Assembly: GCF_900103325.1 (NCBI RefSeq)
Contig: NZ_FMXM01000010.1
Location: 62,001-126,000 of the forward strand
Reading direction: 5' to 3'
DNA from: Mesorhizobium qingshengii
Lineage (GTDB): Bacteria; Pseudomonadota; Alphaproteobacteria; Rhizobiales; Rhizobiaceae
Length of the DNA: 64,000 nucleotides
Part shown: positions 37,474 to 49,583 of the stretch, piece by piece
How positions within the stretch are numbered: the first letter of the stretch is position 1
How the letters are laid out: each line of letters begins with the position of its first letter
Notes under the pieces: generated by a model
Seen by the model: the letters and a program-made list of their open reading frames with translations, nothing else
Databases searched by the model: none
Told to the model about the DNA's origin: nothing
Position numbers and translations under genes: made by a program

Positions 37474-37533
37474 GAGTCCGACGCTGTCGGACTCCTGACC
37501 ATCAAAGCCGCGTGGCTCCGCCGCGCGGCTTTT
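37474..37533 (+). terminator. Two consecutive hairpins terminating the MerR gene
   Basis: The first is GAGTCCGAC-gct-GTCGGACTC (37474-37494), without a T-tract. The second is AAAGCCGCG ... CGCGGCTTT (37504-37532) followed by T, a typical rho-independent terminator. They separate the regulator gene from the acyl-CoA dehydrogenase operon. Confidence 0.8.
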
Positions 37534-37634
37534 CGTCGTCTGCGCCCGCCCTTCGAGTTGTTCCGCGCTGGCTTGCGCGATGCTGCGCCGCTAGGCTCCC
37601 TACGCTCAGGGGGCGGGAAATCTTGTCGCATCGA

Positions 37635-37666
37635 AAAAATTGACGTTTACGCAAACGTCAATTTTT
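37635..37666. promoter_or_regulatory. Perfect 14-bp-arm palindrome, candidate MerR/LiuR-type operator of the beta-oxidation operon
   Basis: Arms AAAAATTGACGTTT and AAACGTCAATTTTT are separated by ACGC. The core TTGACGTTTACG is the shape expected for MerR-type spacer-binding regulators. It sits about 87 bases before the first acyl-CoA dehydrogenase start and has a related half at 36859-36875. A direct function is inferred from position and symmetry. Confidence 0.7.
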
Positions 37667-37752
37667 GCTATCCCGGCCCCAACAAAGGTCCGCATGCCGC
37701 CCTGGCTTGATTTCGGGGCTTTCGGATCAGGTTTGCAGGGTGGAGAAAAAGC

Positions 37753-39543
37753 ATGCCGACATACAGGGCTCCGATCCAGGATACGCTGTTCGTGCTCAAC
37801 GAGGTATTGGGCTATCAGCGCTATTCGAACCTTCCCGGATTTTCCGACGCCACGCCCGATGTACTGGAGGCGATCCTTGCCGAAGGCGCCAAGCTCGCCG
37901 AAAACGTCATGCATCCCCTCAACCGTGTCGGCGACATGGAAGGCTGCGTCCGTCACGACGATGGTTCGGTGACGACGCCGAAAGGCTTCAAGGAGGCCTT
38001 CGACCAGTATCGCGAAGGTGGCTGGATGGGGCTGGCGGCGCCTGTCGAGTTCGGTGGCCAGGGCCTGCCCTATGCCGTGCATACGGCGGTTGCCGAATAC
38101 ATGGTCTCGGCCAACATGTCGCTGATGATGTATCCGGGCCTGACTCAGGGCGCGATCGCGGCGATCATCACCCACGGCACCGACGAGCAGAAGGCCAAAT
38201 GGTTGCCGAGGATGGTCGAGGGTGCCTGGACCGGCACCATGAACCTGACCGAGCCGCATTGCGGCACCGATCTCGGCCTGCTGCGCACCAAGGCGGTGCC
38301 GAACGGCGACGGCACCTACAAGATTTCAGGCCAGAAGATCTTCATCTCGGCCGGCGAGCACGACATGTCCGACAACATCGTCCATCTGGTGCTGGCCCGC
38401 ATCGAGGGCGCGCCGGAAGGCGTCAAGGGCATTTCGCTGTTCATCGTGCCGAAGCTCAAGCTCGACGCATCGGGCAATCCGGGCAAGAGGAACACCGTCT
38501 CTTGCGGCTCGATCGAGGAGAAGATGGGCATCCACGGCAATTCGACCTGCGTCATGAACTATGACGAGGCCGAAGGTACGCTGCTCGGCGAGGCCAATGG
38601 TGGCCTCAAGGCGATGTTCACGATGATGAACGAGGCGCGGCTCGGTGTCGGCCTGCAGGGGCTGTCGCTGTCGGAGGTCGCCTACCAGAATGCTGTCGCC
38701 TACGCCAAGGACCGTTTGCAGGGTCGATCGCTGTCGGGGGCCAAGGCGCCGGACAAGAAGGCCGACCCGATTATCGTCCACCCCGATATCCGCCGCAGCC
38801 TGATGACCATGAAGGCCTTCAACGAGGCCGGCCGCGCGCTGGCGCTGTGGACCGCGATCAAGTCCGACATCGCCCATCGCTCCGGCGACGACAAGGACCG
38901 CCAGGCCGCCGACGACTACACCGGCCTGATGACGCCGGTGGTCAAGGGCGTGCTCACCGACAAGGGTTTCGACCACGCCGTGATGGCGCAGCAGGTGTTC
39001 GGCGGTCACGGTTACATCGAAGAGCATGGCATGAGCCAGTTCGTGCGCGATGCCCGCATCGCCATGATCTATGAAGGCGCCAATGGCATCCAGGCGCTCG
39101 ACCTTGTAGGCCGCAAGCTCGGTTTGAATGGCGGTCGCGCCGTGCAGGCCTTCTTCAAGGAGGTCGGTGAGTTCTGCGAGGAAAACCGCTCTGACGAGAA
39201 GATGGCGTCCTTCACCAAGGCACTCAAGAAGGGCCTCAACGACCTGCAGGCGGCGACCATGTGGCTGGTGCAGAACGGCATGGCCAAGCCCGACAATGCA
39301 GGCGCCGCCTCGACCGACTACATGCATCTCTTCGGCCTTGTCGCGCTGGGTTACATGTGGGCGCAGATGGCCAAGGCGGCGCTTGGCAGGAGGGTCGCCA
39401 ACGGTTCCCAGGCCTTCTACGACAACAAGGTCGTGACGGCCCGCTTCTTCATGGAGCGGATCATGCCGGAGACCTCGGCGCACCTCGCCCGCATTTCGAG
39501 CGGCGCCGATACGTTGATGGCTCTGCCGGCGGAAGCGTTCTAA
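37753..39543 (+). CDS. Acyl-CoA dehydrogenase, large DmdC/AcdB-like type
   Basis: 596 residues, the size of the long acyl-CoA dehydrogenase group with an extra C-terminal domain. Flavin-binding and catalytic features: [34 protein letters not shown], and [19 protein letters not shown], in which the Glu of YEGANG is the likely base. It catalyses the first step of beta-oxidation in the cytosol; the substrate may be a substituted or medium-chain acyl-CoA. First gene of the operon behind the 37635-37666 palindrome. Confidence 0.92.
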   Translation: MPTYRAPIQDTLFVLNEVLGYQRYSNLPGFSDATPDVLEAILAEGAKLAENVMHPLNRVGDMEGCVRHDDGSVTTPKGFKEAFDQYREGGWMGLAAPVEFGGQGLPYAVHTAVAEYMVSANMSLMMYPGLTQGAIAAIITHGTDEQKAKWLPRMVEGAWTGTMNLTEPHCGTDLGLLRTKAVPNGDGTYKISGQKIFISAGEHDMSDNIVHLVLARIEGAPEGVKGISLFIVPKLKLDASGNPGKRNTVSCGSIEEKMGIHGNSTCVMNYDEAEGTLLGEANGGLKAMFTMMNEARLGVGLQGLSLSEVAYQNAVAYAKDRLQGRSLSGAKAPDKKADPIIVHPDIRRSLMTMKAFNEAGRALALWTAIKSDIAHRSGDDKDRQAADDYTGLMTPVVKGVLTDKGFDHAVMAQQVFGGHGYIEEHGMSQFVRDARIAMIYEGANGIQALDLVGRKLGLNGGRAVQAFFKEVGEFCEENRSDEKMASFTKALKKGLNDLQAATMWLVQNGMAKPDNAGAASTDYMHLFGLVALGYMWAQMAKAALGRRVANGSQAFYDNKVVTARFFMERIMPETSAHLARISSGADTLMALPAEAF

Positions 39544-39593
39544 GCTCGACCGCCGGCGCCGCCGGCCCTGTCAGTCGATACGCGGAGGAAATC

Positions 39594-40766
<1,173 letters not shown>

Positions 40767-40797
40767 GCTGCGTCCGATAAACCCAAGGAGCAAGAAA

Positions 40798-42006
<1,209 letters not shown>

Positions 42007-42010
42007 AGAC

Positions 42011-42586
42011 GTGCTCGCGAAACCCGCCCTGATCCTGATCGACGCGCAGATGGCGTTCGTCGAATGGGAGCGTGCCGGTCAGCGTCGAAACAATTCCGAC
42101 GCGGTCGACAACATGGCTCGTCTGTTGGATGCGTTTCGGCGTGGAGGCCTTGCGATTTTCCATATCCGCCACGCCTCGACCGAGAAGGACTCCGCGCTTC
42201 GACCGGAGCGCAGCGGATATCAACCGATACTGCAGACAAGGGAACGTGCTGGCGAACCGGTGCTGGTCAAACATGTGAACTCCGCGTTCATCGGCACTGA
42301 TTTGGAAATGCGGCTGCGTGAGGCTGGCCATCAGGCACTGGTGATTGCCGGCATCACCACCAATCACTGCGTCGAGACGACGACACGCATGGCCGGAAAT
42401 CTGGGCTTCGAAGCGCAACTGGTTCGTGACGCCTGCTACACCTTCGATCGTGTGGGTTTCGACGGCCGCTCGGAAAGCGCCGAGGCGATTCACAACATGA
42501 CCTTATCCAATCTCAACGGTGAATTCGCTGCCATCGTAACAACCGATACCGTGATCGCGGCCGTCGCTGACAATATTGCCGCCTAA
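42011..42586 (+). CDS. Isochorismatase-family cysteine hydrolase
   Basis: 191 residues. The Asp-Lys-Cys triad of the family is present: Asp11 (ALILIDAQ), Lys87 (VLVKHVNSAF) and Cys120 (ITTNHCVETTTRMAGNLGF). Members hydrolyse isochorismate, nicotinamide or carbamoyl compounds; the substrate here is unknown. It starts with GTG 4 bases after the thiolase and ends 10 bases before the FadB/J gene, so it is inside the beta-oxidation operon, which is unusual. Confidence 0.88.
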   Translation: MLAKPALILIDAQMAFVEWERAGQRRNNSDAVDNMARLLDAFRRGGLAIFHIRHASTEKDSALRPERSGYQPILQTRERAGEPVLVKHVNSAFIGTDLEMRLREAGHQALVIAGITTNHCVETTTRMAGNLGFEAQLVRDACYTFDRVGFDGRSESAEAIHNMTLSNLNGEFAAIVTTDTVIAAVADNIAA

Positions 42587-42596
42587 GGAGGTTTAC

Positions 42597-44816
42597 ATGA
42601 CCTACACCAATTTCACCCTCGAGACCGATGCCGACGGCATTGCGCTGGTCACCTGGGACATGCCGGGCCGCTCGATGAATGTCTTCACCGAAGAGGCGAT
42701 GCGGGAACTGAACGCCATCGTCGACAAGGTGGCTGGCGATGCGGCCATCAAGGGCGCGGTGATCACCTCCGGCAAGGATACGTTCTCCGGCGGTGCCGAC
42801 ATCACCCTGCTGCAGAAGATGCTGACGACCTTCGCCGCGGAAAAGGCCAAGGACGTCGAAAAGGCGACCAAGGCACTGTTCGACAATGCCGGCACCATGA
42901 CCGGCCTGTTCCGCAAGCTGGAGACTTGCGGAAAGCCATGGGTTTCGGCGATCAACGGCACCTGCATGGGCGGCGCCTTCGAATTGTCGCTTGCATGCCA
43001 CGGCCGTGTCGCAGCCGACTCGGACAAGGTCAGGATGGCGCTTCCCGAAGTGAAGATCGGCATCTTCCCGGGCGCCGGCGGCACCCAGCGCGTGCCGCGG
43101 CTGACCGATCAGCAGCAGGCGCTGCAGATGCTTACCTCCGGCCAGGCGCTGTCGCCGCAGAAGGCCAAGTCGATGGGTCTGATCCATGAGATCGCCGAGC
43201 CGGCCAAGCTGGTCGAAGCCGCCAAGGCGATGATCAAGAACGGCTTGAAGCCGGTGGCGCCGTGGGACGAGAAGGGCTTCAAGCTGCCCGGCGGCCCGAT
43301 CTATTCGGCGGCGGGCGCCAATCTGTGGCCACCAGCCATCGCCATCCTGCGTCGCGAGACCTATGGCAATTATCCGGCCGCCGCCGCGATCCTCAAATGC
43401 GTCTATGAAGGCCTGTTGGTGCCGTTCGACACCGGCCTGCGCATCGAGCAGCGCTATTTCACCGAGATCATGCAGACCAGGGAAGCGGCGGCGATGATCC
43501 GCTCGCTGTTCGTCTCGCTGCAGGAGTTGAACAAGGGCGCCCGCCGTCCGGCCGGCGTGCCGGAAACCAGGTTCAAGAAGATCGGCGTGCTTGGCGCCGG
43601 CTTCATGGGCGCCGGCATCGCCTATGTCACGGCCAAGGCCGGCATTCCGGTGGTGCTGCTTGACCGCGACATGGAATCCGCCGCCAAGGGCAAGGCACAT
43701 TCCGATAGCCTGGTCTCGGATCAGGTGAAGAAGGGCCGCGCCAAGCCAGAGGAGAAGGACAAGCTTCTGTCGCTGATCACGCCGACGGCCGACTATGCCG
43801 ACCTCGCCGGGTGCGATCTTGTTGTCGAGGCGGTGTTTGAGGATTCGGCCGTCAAGAAAAGCGCCACCGAACAGGCGGAAGCCGTGCTGAAATCGTCGGC
43901 GGTCTTCGCCTCCAACACCTCGACCATTCCGATCACCGGTCTGGCGAAGAATTCGGCGCGGCCGAAGAACTTCATCGGCATCCACTTCTTCTCGCCGGTC
44001 GACAAGATGATGCTGGTCGAGATCATTCTGGGCAAGAAGACCGGCGACAAGGCACTGGCCACGGCAATCGACTTCGTGCGCGCCATCAAGAAGACGCCGA
44101 TCGTCGTCAACGACACGCGCGGCTTCTACGTCAACCGCTGCGTGCTGCGCTATATGTCGGAAGCCTACAAGATGCTGATCGAAGGTGTGCCTGCCCCGAT
44201 GATCGAAAATGCCGCCAAGGCTGCCGGCATGCCGGTCGGCCCGCTGGCGCTGACCGACGAGACGGCCGTCGACCTTGCCCAGAAGATCATGAAGCAGACC
44301 ATCAGGGATCTCGGCGACAAGGCCGTGGACCCCAAGCAGATGGCGCTGATCAACACCATGGTCGACATGCATGGCCGCTTCGGCCGCAAGAACGGCAAGG
44401 GTTTCTACGACTATCCCGCCAAGCCGGCCAAGAAGAAGCTGTGGCCGGGCCTGAAAGATCTCTATCCGCAGCTGAAGCCCGAGAAGGTCGACTACGAGGA
44501 ACTGCAGCAGCGGCTGTTGGTCACCATCGCGCTGGAAGCAGCGCGGGTGATGGAAGAGGGCATCGTCACCGATCCACGCGAGGCCGATGTCGGCTCGATC
44601 CTGGCTTTTGGCTTCGCCCCCTACACCGGCGGCGCGCTGTCCTATATCGACGGCATCGGCGCCAAGGCGTTCGTCAAGATCGCCAAGGGCCTGCAGAAGA
44701 AATACGGCGCCGAGTTTAAGGCGCCCAAGCTGCTGCTCGACCTGGCCGAAAAGGGTGAGACCTTCTACCAGCGCTTCGATCCCTACGCCAAGGGCGACGT
44801 GAAGCAGGCAGCCTGA
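42597..44816 (+). CDS. fadJ: Fatty-acid oxidation multienzyme: enoyl-CoA hydratase / 3-hydroxyacyl-CoA dehydrogenase
   Basis: 739 residues. The N-terminal crotonase domain (about 1-190) has SGGADITLLQKM and NGTCMGGAFELSLACHGRV ... LPEVKIGIFPGAGGTQR with both glutamates. The 3-hydroxyacyl-CoA dehydrogenase domain begins near residue 330 with the Rossmann motif GVLGAGFMGAGIAYVTAKAG; NTSTIPITGLA and the HFFSPVDKMMLVEII catalytic His region follow. A strong AAGGAGGTTT site precedes the ATG at 42597. It carries out the two middle steps of beta-oxidation. FadB and FadJ types are not separated by eye. Confidence 0.93.
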   Translation: MTYTNFTLETDADGIALVTWDMPGRSMNVFTEEAMRELNAIVDKVAGDAAIKGAVITSGKDTFSGGADITLLQKMLTTFAAEKAKDVEKATKALFDNAGTMTGLFRKLETCGKPWVSAINGTCMGGAFELSLACHGRVAADSDKVRMALPEVKIGIFPGAGGTQRVPRLTDQQQALQMLTSGQALSPQKAKSMGLIHEIAEPAKLVEAAKAMIKNGLKPVAPWDEKGFKLPGGPIYSAAGANLWPPAIAILRRETYGNYPAAAAILKCVYEGLLVPFDTGLRIEQRYFTEIMQTREAAAMIRSLFVSLQELNKGARRPAGVPETRFKKIGVLGAGFMGAGIAYVTAKAGIPVVLLDRDMESAAKGKAHSDSLVSDQVKKGRAKPEEKDKLLSLITPTADYADLAGCDLVVEAVFEDSAVKKSATEQAEAVLKSSAVFASNTSTIPITGLAKNSARPKNFIGIHFFSPVDKMMLVEIILGKKTGDKALATAIDFVRAIKKTPIVVNDTRGFYVNRCVLRYMSEAYKMLIEGVPAPMIENAAKAAGMPVGPLALTDETAVDLAQKIMKQTIRDLGDKAVDPKQMALINTMVDMHGRFGRKNGKGFYDYPAKPAKKKLWPGLKDLYPQLKPEKVDYEELQQRLLVTIALEAARVMEEGIVTDPREADVGSILAFGFAPYTGGALSYIDGIGAKAFVKIAKGLQKKYGAEFKAPKLLLDLAEKGETFYQRFDPYAKGDVKQAA

Positions 44817-44839
44817 CGCATGGATAACATCGAGAGTCT

Positions 44840-44881
44840 TACAGCGTCCTTTGCGTGGCCAAGAGGACGCGCGGCGCTGTA
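44840..44881. repeat. Dispersed palindromic repeat (module A)
   Basis: TACAGCGTCC ... GGCGCTGTA, with inner GGACGCGCGGCGCTG. The inverted equivalent occurs at 53939-53983. It ends directly before the ATG of the thioesterase, so it supplies that gene's 5' region, where no clear ribosome-binding site is seen. Confidence 0.8.
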
Positions 44882-45427
44882 ATGTATGTCTGGGTGCGCA
44901 TGGCGCGCATGATGGCCACGGCACGAAGCCGTGGCCCTTATGTGATGGGCGGCGAGAGCCGGCTGGCCTTTCGTTGCCTGCCGACCGACATCGATTTCAA
45001 CATCCATCTCAACAACGCGCGCTACATGATGCTGGCCGACCTCGGCCGTATCGACCTGTTTATGCGCGCCGGCCTCATCAGGCTGACGAGGAAGAATGGC
45101 TGGGCGCCGATGATGGGCGGGCTGCAGTCGGTCTACGTACGCGAGATCAAACTGTGGCGTCGGTTCGAACTGGTGTCTTCGATCGAGACCTGGGAAGGCA
45201 CCCAGGTTATCGGCATGCACCGCTTCGTCCTCGACAATGGCGAAACGGCTGCATTGATCATGACGACGGCCGGCGTCTACGACCGCGCGGCTCGCCGCTT
45301 TCTCGACATTGACGAGGTCGTCGCAGCGCTTGGCCGCGCCGTTCAGCCCCGCCCGCTTACAGAAACCGAGCGGGCGTTCATGATCTCCCACCAGGGGCTG
45401 CGCGGCCTGGCCAAGTCATCCGGCTGA
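44882..45427 (+). CDS. Hotdog-fold acyl-CoA thioesterase
   Basis: 181 residues. The hotdog segment CLPTDIDFNIHLNNARYMMLADLGRIDL includes the catalytic-type Asp (DIDFNIHLNNARY), as in 4-hydroxybenzoyl-CoA thioesterase-like proteins. It fits as a relief or product-release enzyme after the beta-oxidation operon. The open frame starts nine codons earlier inside the repeat, but the MYVWVRMARM start agrees with relatives. The palindromic repeat at 44840-44881 separates it from fadJ by 65 bases, so co-transcription is possible but may be reduced. Confidence 0.85.
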   Translation: MYVWVRMARMMATARSRGPYVMGGESRLAFRCLPTDIDFNIHLNNARYMMLADLGRIDLFMRAGLIRLTRKNGWAPMMGGLQSVYVREIKLWRRFELVSSIETWEGTQVIGMHRFVLDNGETAALIMTTAGVYDRAARRFLDIDEVVAALGRAVQPRPLTETERAFMISHQGLRGLAKSSG

Positions 45428-45800
45428 TCAAGCTTTCGGGAGCAGGCCTCCACCGGCGCGCGCTGTCAGGACTGAAGACGGAGGCGGCCTATTCACCCCC
45501 GAGAAGGGCCAGCGAACGGCCTACTGTTCGTGGAATATGAACGAAAATTCCGACATGCCTTAGCTCGGCGGGCGGTTCTTCTTCGCCTTCAACGCCTCTA
45601 TCGACTTCGTCCCGGTGATGAATGCCGAAGAGCTCCAGAAGGGGCCGCCCAAGGCGATGGCAGGAATGGCCGCACAGGCTCGCGCCCGGCCCGGGAGGGC
45701 CACAGCTTTGTTCGCGATCCGCCGGCCGTCCCGGTGGACATCGAGATGTCTGCGCGGTAGAAAGGAAAGGTATTTTTTCCTGTCCTGAAGGAGAGCGAGA
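45428..45800. other. Intergenic stretch without a supported gene
   Basis: About 370 bases between the thioesterase and the S24 repressor. Short open frames occur on both strands, but none has a recognisable domain, a good ribosome-binding site or alphaproteobacterial-like codon pattern. The right end (45788-45800) contains the AAGGAG site of the next gene. It could hold a decayed gene; I cannot identify one. Confidence 0.5.
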
Positions 45801-46451
45801 TTGCTCTCGCATGATCGCGTCTGGGCTGCCATCGATGCTCTTGCCGAGCGCTACTCGCTTTCGGCCTCGGGTCTGGCAAGGCGCGCGGGCCTCGATTCGA
45901 CTGCCTTCAACAAGTCGAAACGCCTGTCGTCGGATGGCCGGCCGCGCTGGCCCTCGACCGAATCGCTGGCCAAGATCATCGAGGCGACCGGCGCTTCGCT
46001 CGACGAATTCACCGGGCTGATCGAAGGCCGGGCCGGATCCTCCCATGGCGCATCGGTCGCGCACAGGCGCTCCGTGCCATTGCTCGGCTTTGCCCAGGCC
46101 GGTGCCGGTGGCTTCTTCGACGATGCCGGCTTTCCGGTCGGGCAGGGCTGGGATCTGGTCGAGTTGCCGGCGCAATCGACCGAAAGTTCCTACGCCTTGC
46201 AGGTGCAGGGCGATTCCATGCTGCCGCTCTACCGCAACGGCGATGTCCTCATCGTCGAGCCCGGCGCCGTCACCCGCAAGGGCGATCGCGTCGTCGTCAA
46301 GACAACCGCCGGCGAGGTGATGGCCAAGGTGCTGGACCGCCAGACTGTCAAGTCGATTGCGCTGGTCTCGCTCAATCCCGATCATCCCGACCGCGACATT
46401 CCCATGCGCGATGTCGAATGGGTGGCGCGGATTGTCTGGGCAAGCCAGTAG
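45801..46451 (+). CDS. HTH regulator with S24 (LexA/CI-like) peptidase domain
   Basis: 216 residues. The N-terminal helix-turn-helix (LAERYSLSASGLARRAGLDSTAFNKSKRL) is followed by an S24 domain with the Ser in QGDSMLPLYRNGDVL (about residue 137) and the Lys in DRVVVKTTAGEVMAKVL (about 166), plus an upstream FAQAGAGGFF stretch with Ala-Gly bonds that could be a self-cleavage site. It is like LexA or phage CI, responding to RecA filaments. There are no phage genes around it. The start is a TTG at 45801, with AAGGAG at 45788-45793. Confidence 0.85.
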   Translation: MLSHDRVWAAIDALAERYSLSASGLARRAGLDSTAFNKSKRLSSDGRPRWPSTESLAKIIEATGASLDEFTGLIEGRAGSSHGASVAHRRSVPLLGFAQAGAGGFFDDAGFPVGQGWDLVELPAQSTESSYALQVQGDSMLPLYRNGDVLIVEPGAVTRKGDRVVVKTTAGEVMAKVLDRQTVKSIALVSLNPDHPDRDIPMRDVEWVARIVWASQ

Positions 46452-46460
46452 GCCCGGCTG

Positions 46461-47312
46461 GTGCGGCTTCCCCATCTTGCCCTTGCGGTTCTGATGATCC
46501 CGGTGATGGCGGCCCTGGTCGCCGCTGGCGGTCGCACGCTGAAAGGGAGTGACAGCGTCGTCGCGGTGGATCAGGTCGATCCGGGCACCGATGCCATCGC
46601 GCAGCAAGGCGAGCACACAGTCCCCGAAGAACCGGCCACCTCTGCCATATCAGCTCCACAGCCGCCCAAACCGACGTCGCATTCGAGAGCGATCGATCCC
46701 GAGATCGTCGCGCCGCCTCAGCTTCCCACCGAGGGGCTCGAGCGAGTCGAGCCGCGCGCGCCGCTGAGCAAGCTGGCGCTGGCCGTGCCGCCCAAGCCGA
46801 AAATGCCCGACGACTGGAACGGGACGAAACTGTTCCAGCCGGTCGCGCCGGCCGCCGGGCTGATCGAAGCGAAGGGTTATTCGGTCGCGGTTTCCGGCAT
46901 CGACGTCGTCGGGCAGGATGAGACCTGTAGCGATGACGGCAAATCCTGGCCGTGCGGCGTCCGGGCGCGAACGGCGTTCCGCGCGTTTCTGCGCGGTCGC
47001 GCGGTGGCCTGCACCGTGCCGCCCGAGGGTGGCCGCGACCTGATCGCCGCCGAATGCCGGATCGGCAAGCAGGATGTCGGTCGATGGTTGGTCGAAAACG
47101 GCTGGGCGCGCGCCGCCAAGGGCGGGCCCTATGTCGAAGCCGGCGAAAAGGCACGCACCGAAAAGAAAGGCATTTTCGGATCGGCGCCGGACCTTTCCGG
47201 TATGCCGTCGATGCCGGCGGCACCGAGCCCGGCACCTCAGGCGCCGAGCTCGATCCTGGAAGAGGTCGACGGCGTTCTCAAGCCAGCTGACCAGCCAGTG
47301 CCCGCTCAATGA
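46461..47312 (+). CDS. Secreted protein with a degenerate SNase-like domain
   Basis: 283 residues. An N-terminal signal/anchor segment ([19 protein letters not shown]) and a Pro-rich linker precede a staphylococcal-nuclease-like fold (about 135-245: [13 protein letters not shown] ... [24 protein letters not shown] ... [20 protein letters not shown]). The catalytic motifs of active nucleases (the D-x-P-E and D-R-Y-G-R type stretches) are not recognisable, so activity is doubtful. It follows the S24 repressor by 9 bases. Its 3' end overlaps the 3' end of lysS, read in the opposite direction, by 35 bases. Confidence 0.75.
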   Translation: MRLPHLALAVLMIPVMAALVAAGGRTLKGSDSVVAVDQVDPGTDAIAQQGEHTVPEEPATSAISAPQPPKPTSHSRAIDPEIVAPPQLPTEGLERVEPRAPLSKLALAVPPKPKMPDDWNGTKLFQPVAPAAGLIEAKGYSVAVSGIDVVGQDETCSDDGKSWPCGVRARTAFRAFLRGRAVACTVPPEGGRDLIAAECRIGKQDVGRWLVENGWARAAKGGPYVEAGEKARTEKKGIFGSAPDLSGMPSMPAAPSPAPQAPSSILEEVDGVLKPADQPVPAQ

Positions 47313-48924
47313 GCGCCCGCGTCTCGGCAATGCCGTAGAGCGCGGCGAACGAGCCGAAGCGCGGGCCGCGCTCCTGGCCGATCAGCACCTGATAGATCAT
47401 CTGGAAGAAAGCACCCGAAACGCCAGGGCCGCCCTCGGGGCTTTGCTTGGAATGGTCCTGATAGCGCTCAATCTTGCGTGCGACGTTCAGCGAAGCGTTC
47501 TGGATCGCTTCGCCGTTGGCGCCTGCCGGCAGGGCGCCAAGCGCCCTGTCGAGGTCTTCCAGCGCCGCGCGCTCGACGTCGTCGGCTGGGCGGAAGGTCT
47601 TCGTCGGCTTCACGAAGTCGTCGAAATAGCGGATCGCATGGCCGACCAGCTGATCGAGTTCGGGATGCGTCTGCGGCGTCACGCCCTGCGTATGGCGCGA
47701 AATGAAGCCCCACAGCACATCCTTGTTTTGCGCGTTGGAGGCGCTGACCAGGTTAAGCAGCAGCGAGAACGGCACCGGCATGTCGATGACCGGCGGATTG
47801 CCATCATGCATATGCCAGACCGGGTTGCCCAGCCGCTCCTTCCAATCCTGCCGGGGATAGGCGGCGAGGAATGCGTAGTATTCGTCCACCGCTCTCGGGA
47901 TGACGTCGAAATACAGCTTCTTGGCCTGCCGCGGCCGCTGATACATGTAGAGCCCGAGGCTCTCGGTCGGCGCATAGGTCAGCCACTCGTCGATGGTCAG
48001 GCCGTTGCCCTTGGATTTCGAGATTTTCTGGCCGTTCTCGTCGAGGAACAGTTCATAGACGAAATGCTCCGGCGCCCGCCCGCCCAGAATGTTGCAGATG
48101 CGGTCATAGACCACCGCATTGGTCTGGTGGTCCTTGCCGAACATTTCGAAATCGACGCCAAGTGCCGCCCAGCGCATGCCGAAATCCGGCTTCCACTGCA
48201 GCTTCACCTTGCCGCCGGTGATCAAAAGCGTCGTCTCGGTCCCCTCGTCGTCGAAGGTGATGGTACCGGCCTTGGCGTCGACATGCTTCATGGGAACGTA
48301 AAGCACGCGGCCGCTCTTCGGTGAAATCGGCAGGAACGGGCTGTAGGTCGCCTGCCGCTCGGAGCCGAGCGTCGGCAGCATCACCGCCATGATCTGGTCA
48401 TAGCGTTCGGCGGCACGCAACAGCATCGCGTCGAAACGGCCCGACTTGTAATACTGCGTCGCGCTGGCGAACTCGTAGTCGAAGCCAAACGTGTCCAGGA
48501 AGCGGCAAAGCATCGCGTTGTTGTGATCGGCAAAGCTCGCATAGTCGCCGCCGAAGGGATTGGGAACCGACGACAGCGGCTTGTGCAGGTGCGGCTCCAG
48601 TGCCGAGCGATCCGGCACGCTGTCGGGTATCTTGCGCATACCGTCCATGTCGTCGGAAAAGCAGAGCAGCTTGGTCCCGACCTTGTCCTGCGTCAGGACG
48701 CGAAAGGCATGGCGCACCATCGACGTGCGCGCCACTTCGCCGAACGTACCGATATGCGGCAGGCCGGACGGTCCGTAGCCGGTCTCGAACAGGATCGTGT
48801 CGGGAAAGTCGGCGCTTTTGTAGCGCTCGACGATCTTTTTGGCTTCCTCGAACGGCCATGCCTTGCTCTCGGCCGCGGCCGCCAGCAGCTCGGGATTGAG
48901 ATCGACGATGTTTGATCCCGCCAT
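47278..48924 (-). CDS. lysS: Class I lysyl-tRNA synthetase
   Basis: 548 residues. Class I signatures: PHIGTF (HIGH-type) near residue 55 and [10 protein letters not shown] (KMSKS-type), with the class I LysRS catalytic domain between. It charges tRNA-Lys. It is the archaeal/alphaproteobacterial class I type, unlike the class II LysRS of E. coli. The frame opens further upstream, but [14 protein letters not shown] at 48924 is preferred; an ATG ten codons earlier (48954) is possible. The last 35 bases overlap the SNase-like gene tail to tail. Confidence 0.94.
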   Translation of the reverse strand: MAGSNIVDLNPELLAAAAESKAWPFEEAKKIVERYKSADFPDTILFETGYGPSGLPHIGTFGEVARTSMVRHAFRVLTQDKVGTKLLCFSDDMDGMRKIPDSVPDRSALEPHLHKPLSSVPNPFGGDYASFADHNNAMLCRFLDTFGFDYEFASATQYYKSGRFDAMLLRAAERYDQIMAVMLPTLGSERQATYSPFLPISPKSGRVLYVPMKHVDAKAGTITFDDEGTETTLLITGGKVKLQWKPDFGMRWAALGVDFEMFGKDHQTNAVVYDRICNILGGRAPEHFVYELFLDENGQKISKSKGNGLTIDEWLTYAPTESLGLYMYQRPRQAKKLYFDVIPRAVDEYYAFLAAYPRQDWKERLGNPVWHMHDGNPPVIDMPVPFSLLLNLVSASNAQNKDVLWGFISRHTQGVTPQTHPELDQLVGHAIRYFDDFVKPTKTFRPADDVERAALEDLDRALGALPAGANGEAIQNASLNVARKIERYQDHSKQSPEGGPGVSGAFFQMIYQVLIGQERGPRFGSFAALYGIAETRALIERALAGQLA

Positions 48925-49080
48925 GGTACTGTTTTCCAAATCATTCGCCGGCATCGCCGGGGCTGGTTTTTTCAACCGGTCTCTAGGCGCGCGTGGCCGG
49001 AGCGTCAACGAGTGCGGCGCTTTTTCCTTGCGGCACGGGAACCGCGCTCCTACCTTCGGGGCCTGTTCAAGGAGTAAGAA

Positions 49081-49494
49081 ATGCCTCTGCCGACGCCGCA
49101 CGAAGCCCTGATCTACCTGATGGTCATCACCTCGGCGTCCGATCGCGACATGACCGACGTCGAACTGGCGCGGATCGGCGACGTCGTCCGCTCCTGGCCG
49201 GTGTTCGAGGATTTCAATCACAGCCGGCTGGTTTCGGTCGCCCAGTCCTGCCAGAAGATGCTGCACGAAAAGGACGGGTTGGAGGGCGTACTGGCGCGCG
49301 TCGCCGAGGCCCTGCCGGAGCGCTTGCGCGACACTGCCTACGCCGCCGCCTTCGAAGTGGCCGCCGTCGATCTCGAAATGCGGCTGGAAGAGGTGCGGGT
49401 GCTGCAGTTGATCCGCCGCCAGCTCGATCTCGACACGCTGACCGTCGCGGCAATCGCGCGCGCGGCCAAGGCGAGGCTGCGAACCTTGACCTGA
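49081..49494 (+). CDS. TerB-family (tellurite-resistance-like) protein
   Basis: 137 residues, all-helical. Signature stretch: [34 protein letters not shown] ... [32 protein letters not shown]. TerB-domain proteins are metal-associated helical proteins linked to stress responses; the exact role in alphaproteobacteria is unknown. The start at 49081 follows AAGGAGTAAGAA. No other ter gene is present. Confidence 0.85.
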   Translation: MPLPTPHEALIYLMVITSASDRDMTDVELARIGDVVRSWPVFEDFNHSRLVSVAQSCQKMLHEKDGLEGVLARVAEALPERLRDTAYAAAFEVAAVDLEMRLEEVRVLQLIRRQLDLDTLTVAAIARAAKARLRTLT

Positions 49495-49523
49495 TCGCCT
49501 CCGAGTTCCGGTTGGCCATGTCT

Positions 49524-49552
49524 TTCCGAAAACCGGTTCACCCTTTTCGGAA
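49524..49552. repeat. Short copy of the dispersed palindromic repeat, possible bidirectional terminator
   Basis: TTCCGAAAA / TTTTCGGAA (9-bp arms, 11-base loop) lies between the convergent terB-like and binding-protein genes, like the inner part of the elements at 53994-54041. It could terminate transcription both ways. Confidence 0.7.
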
Positions 49553-49583
49553 TCGTGGCCTAGAAAAAGCTGACCGGGCCGGA

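Noticed and set aside
42513-44924. 803-codon open frame opposite to fadJ
   Set aside because: GC-rich third codon positions make long antisense frames common; the plus-strand protein has complete known domains and this frame shows none.
45560-45832. 90-codon minus-strand frame in the gap before the S24 repressor
   Set aside because: No recognisable domain or start signal, and its upstream end overlaps the repressor start.
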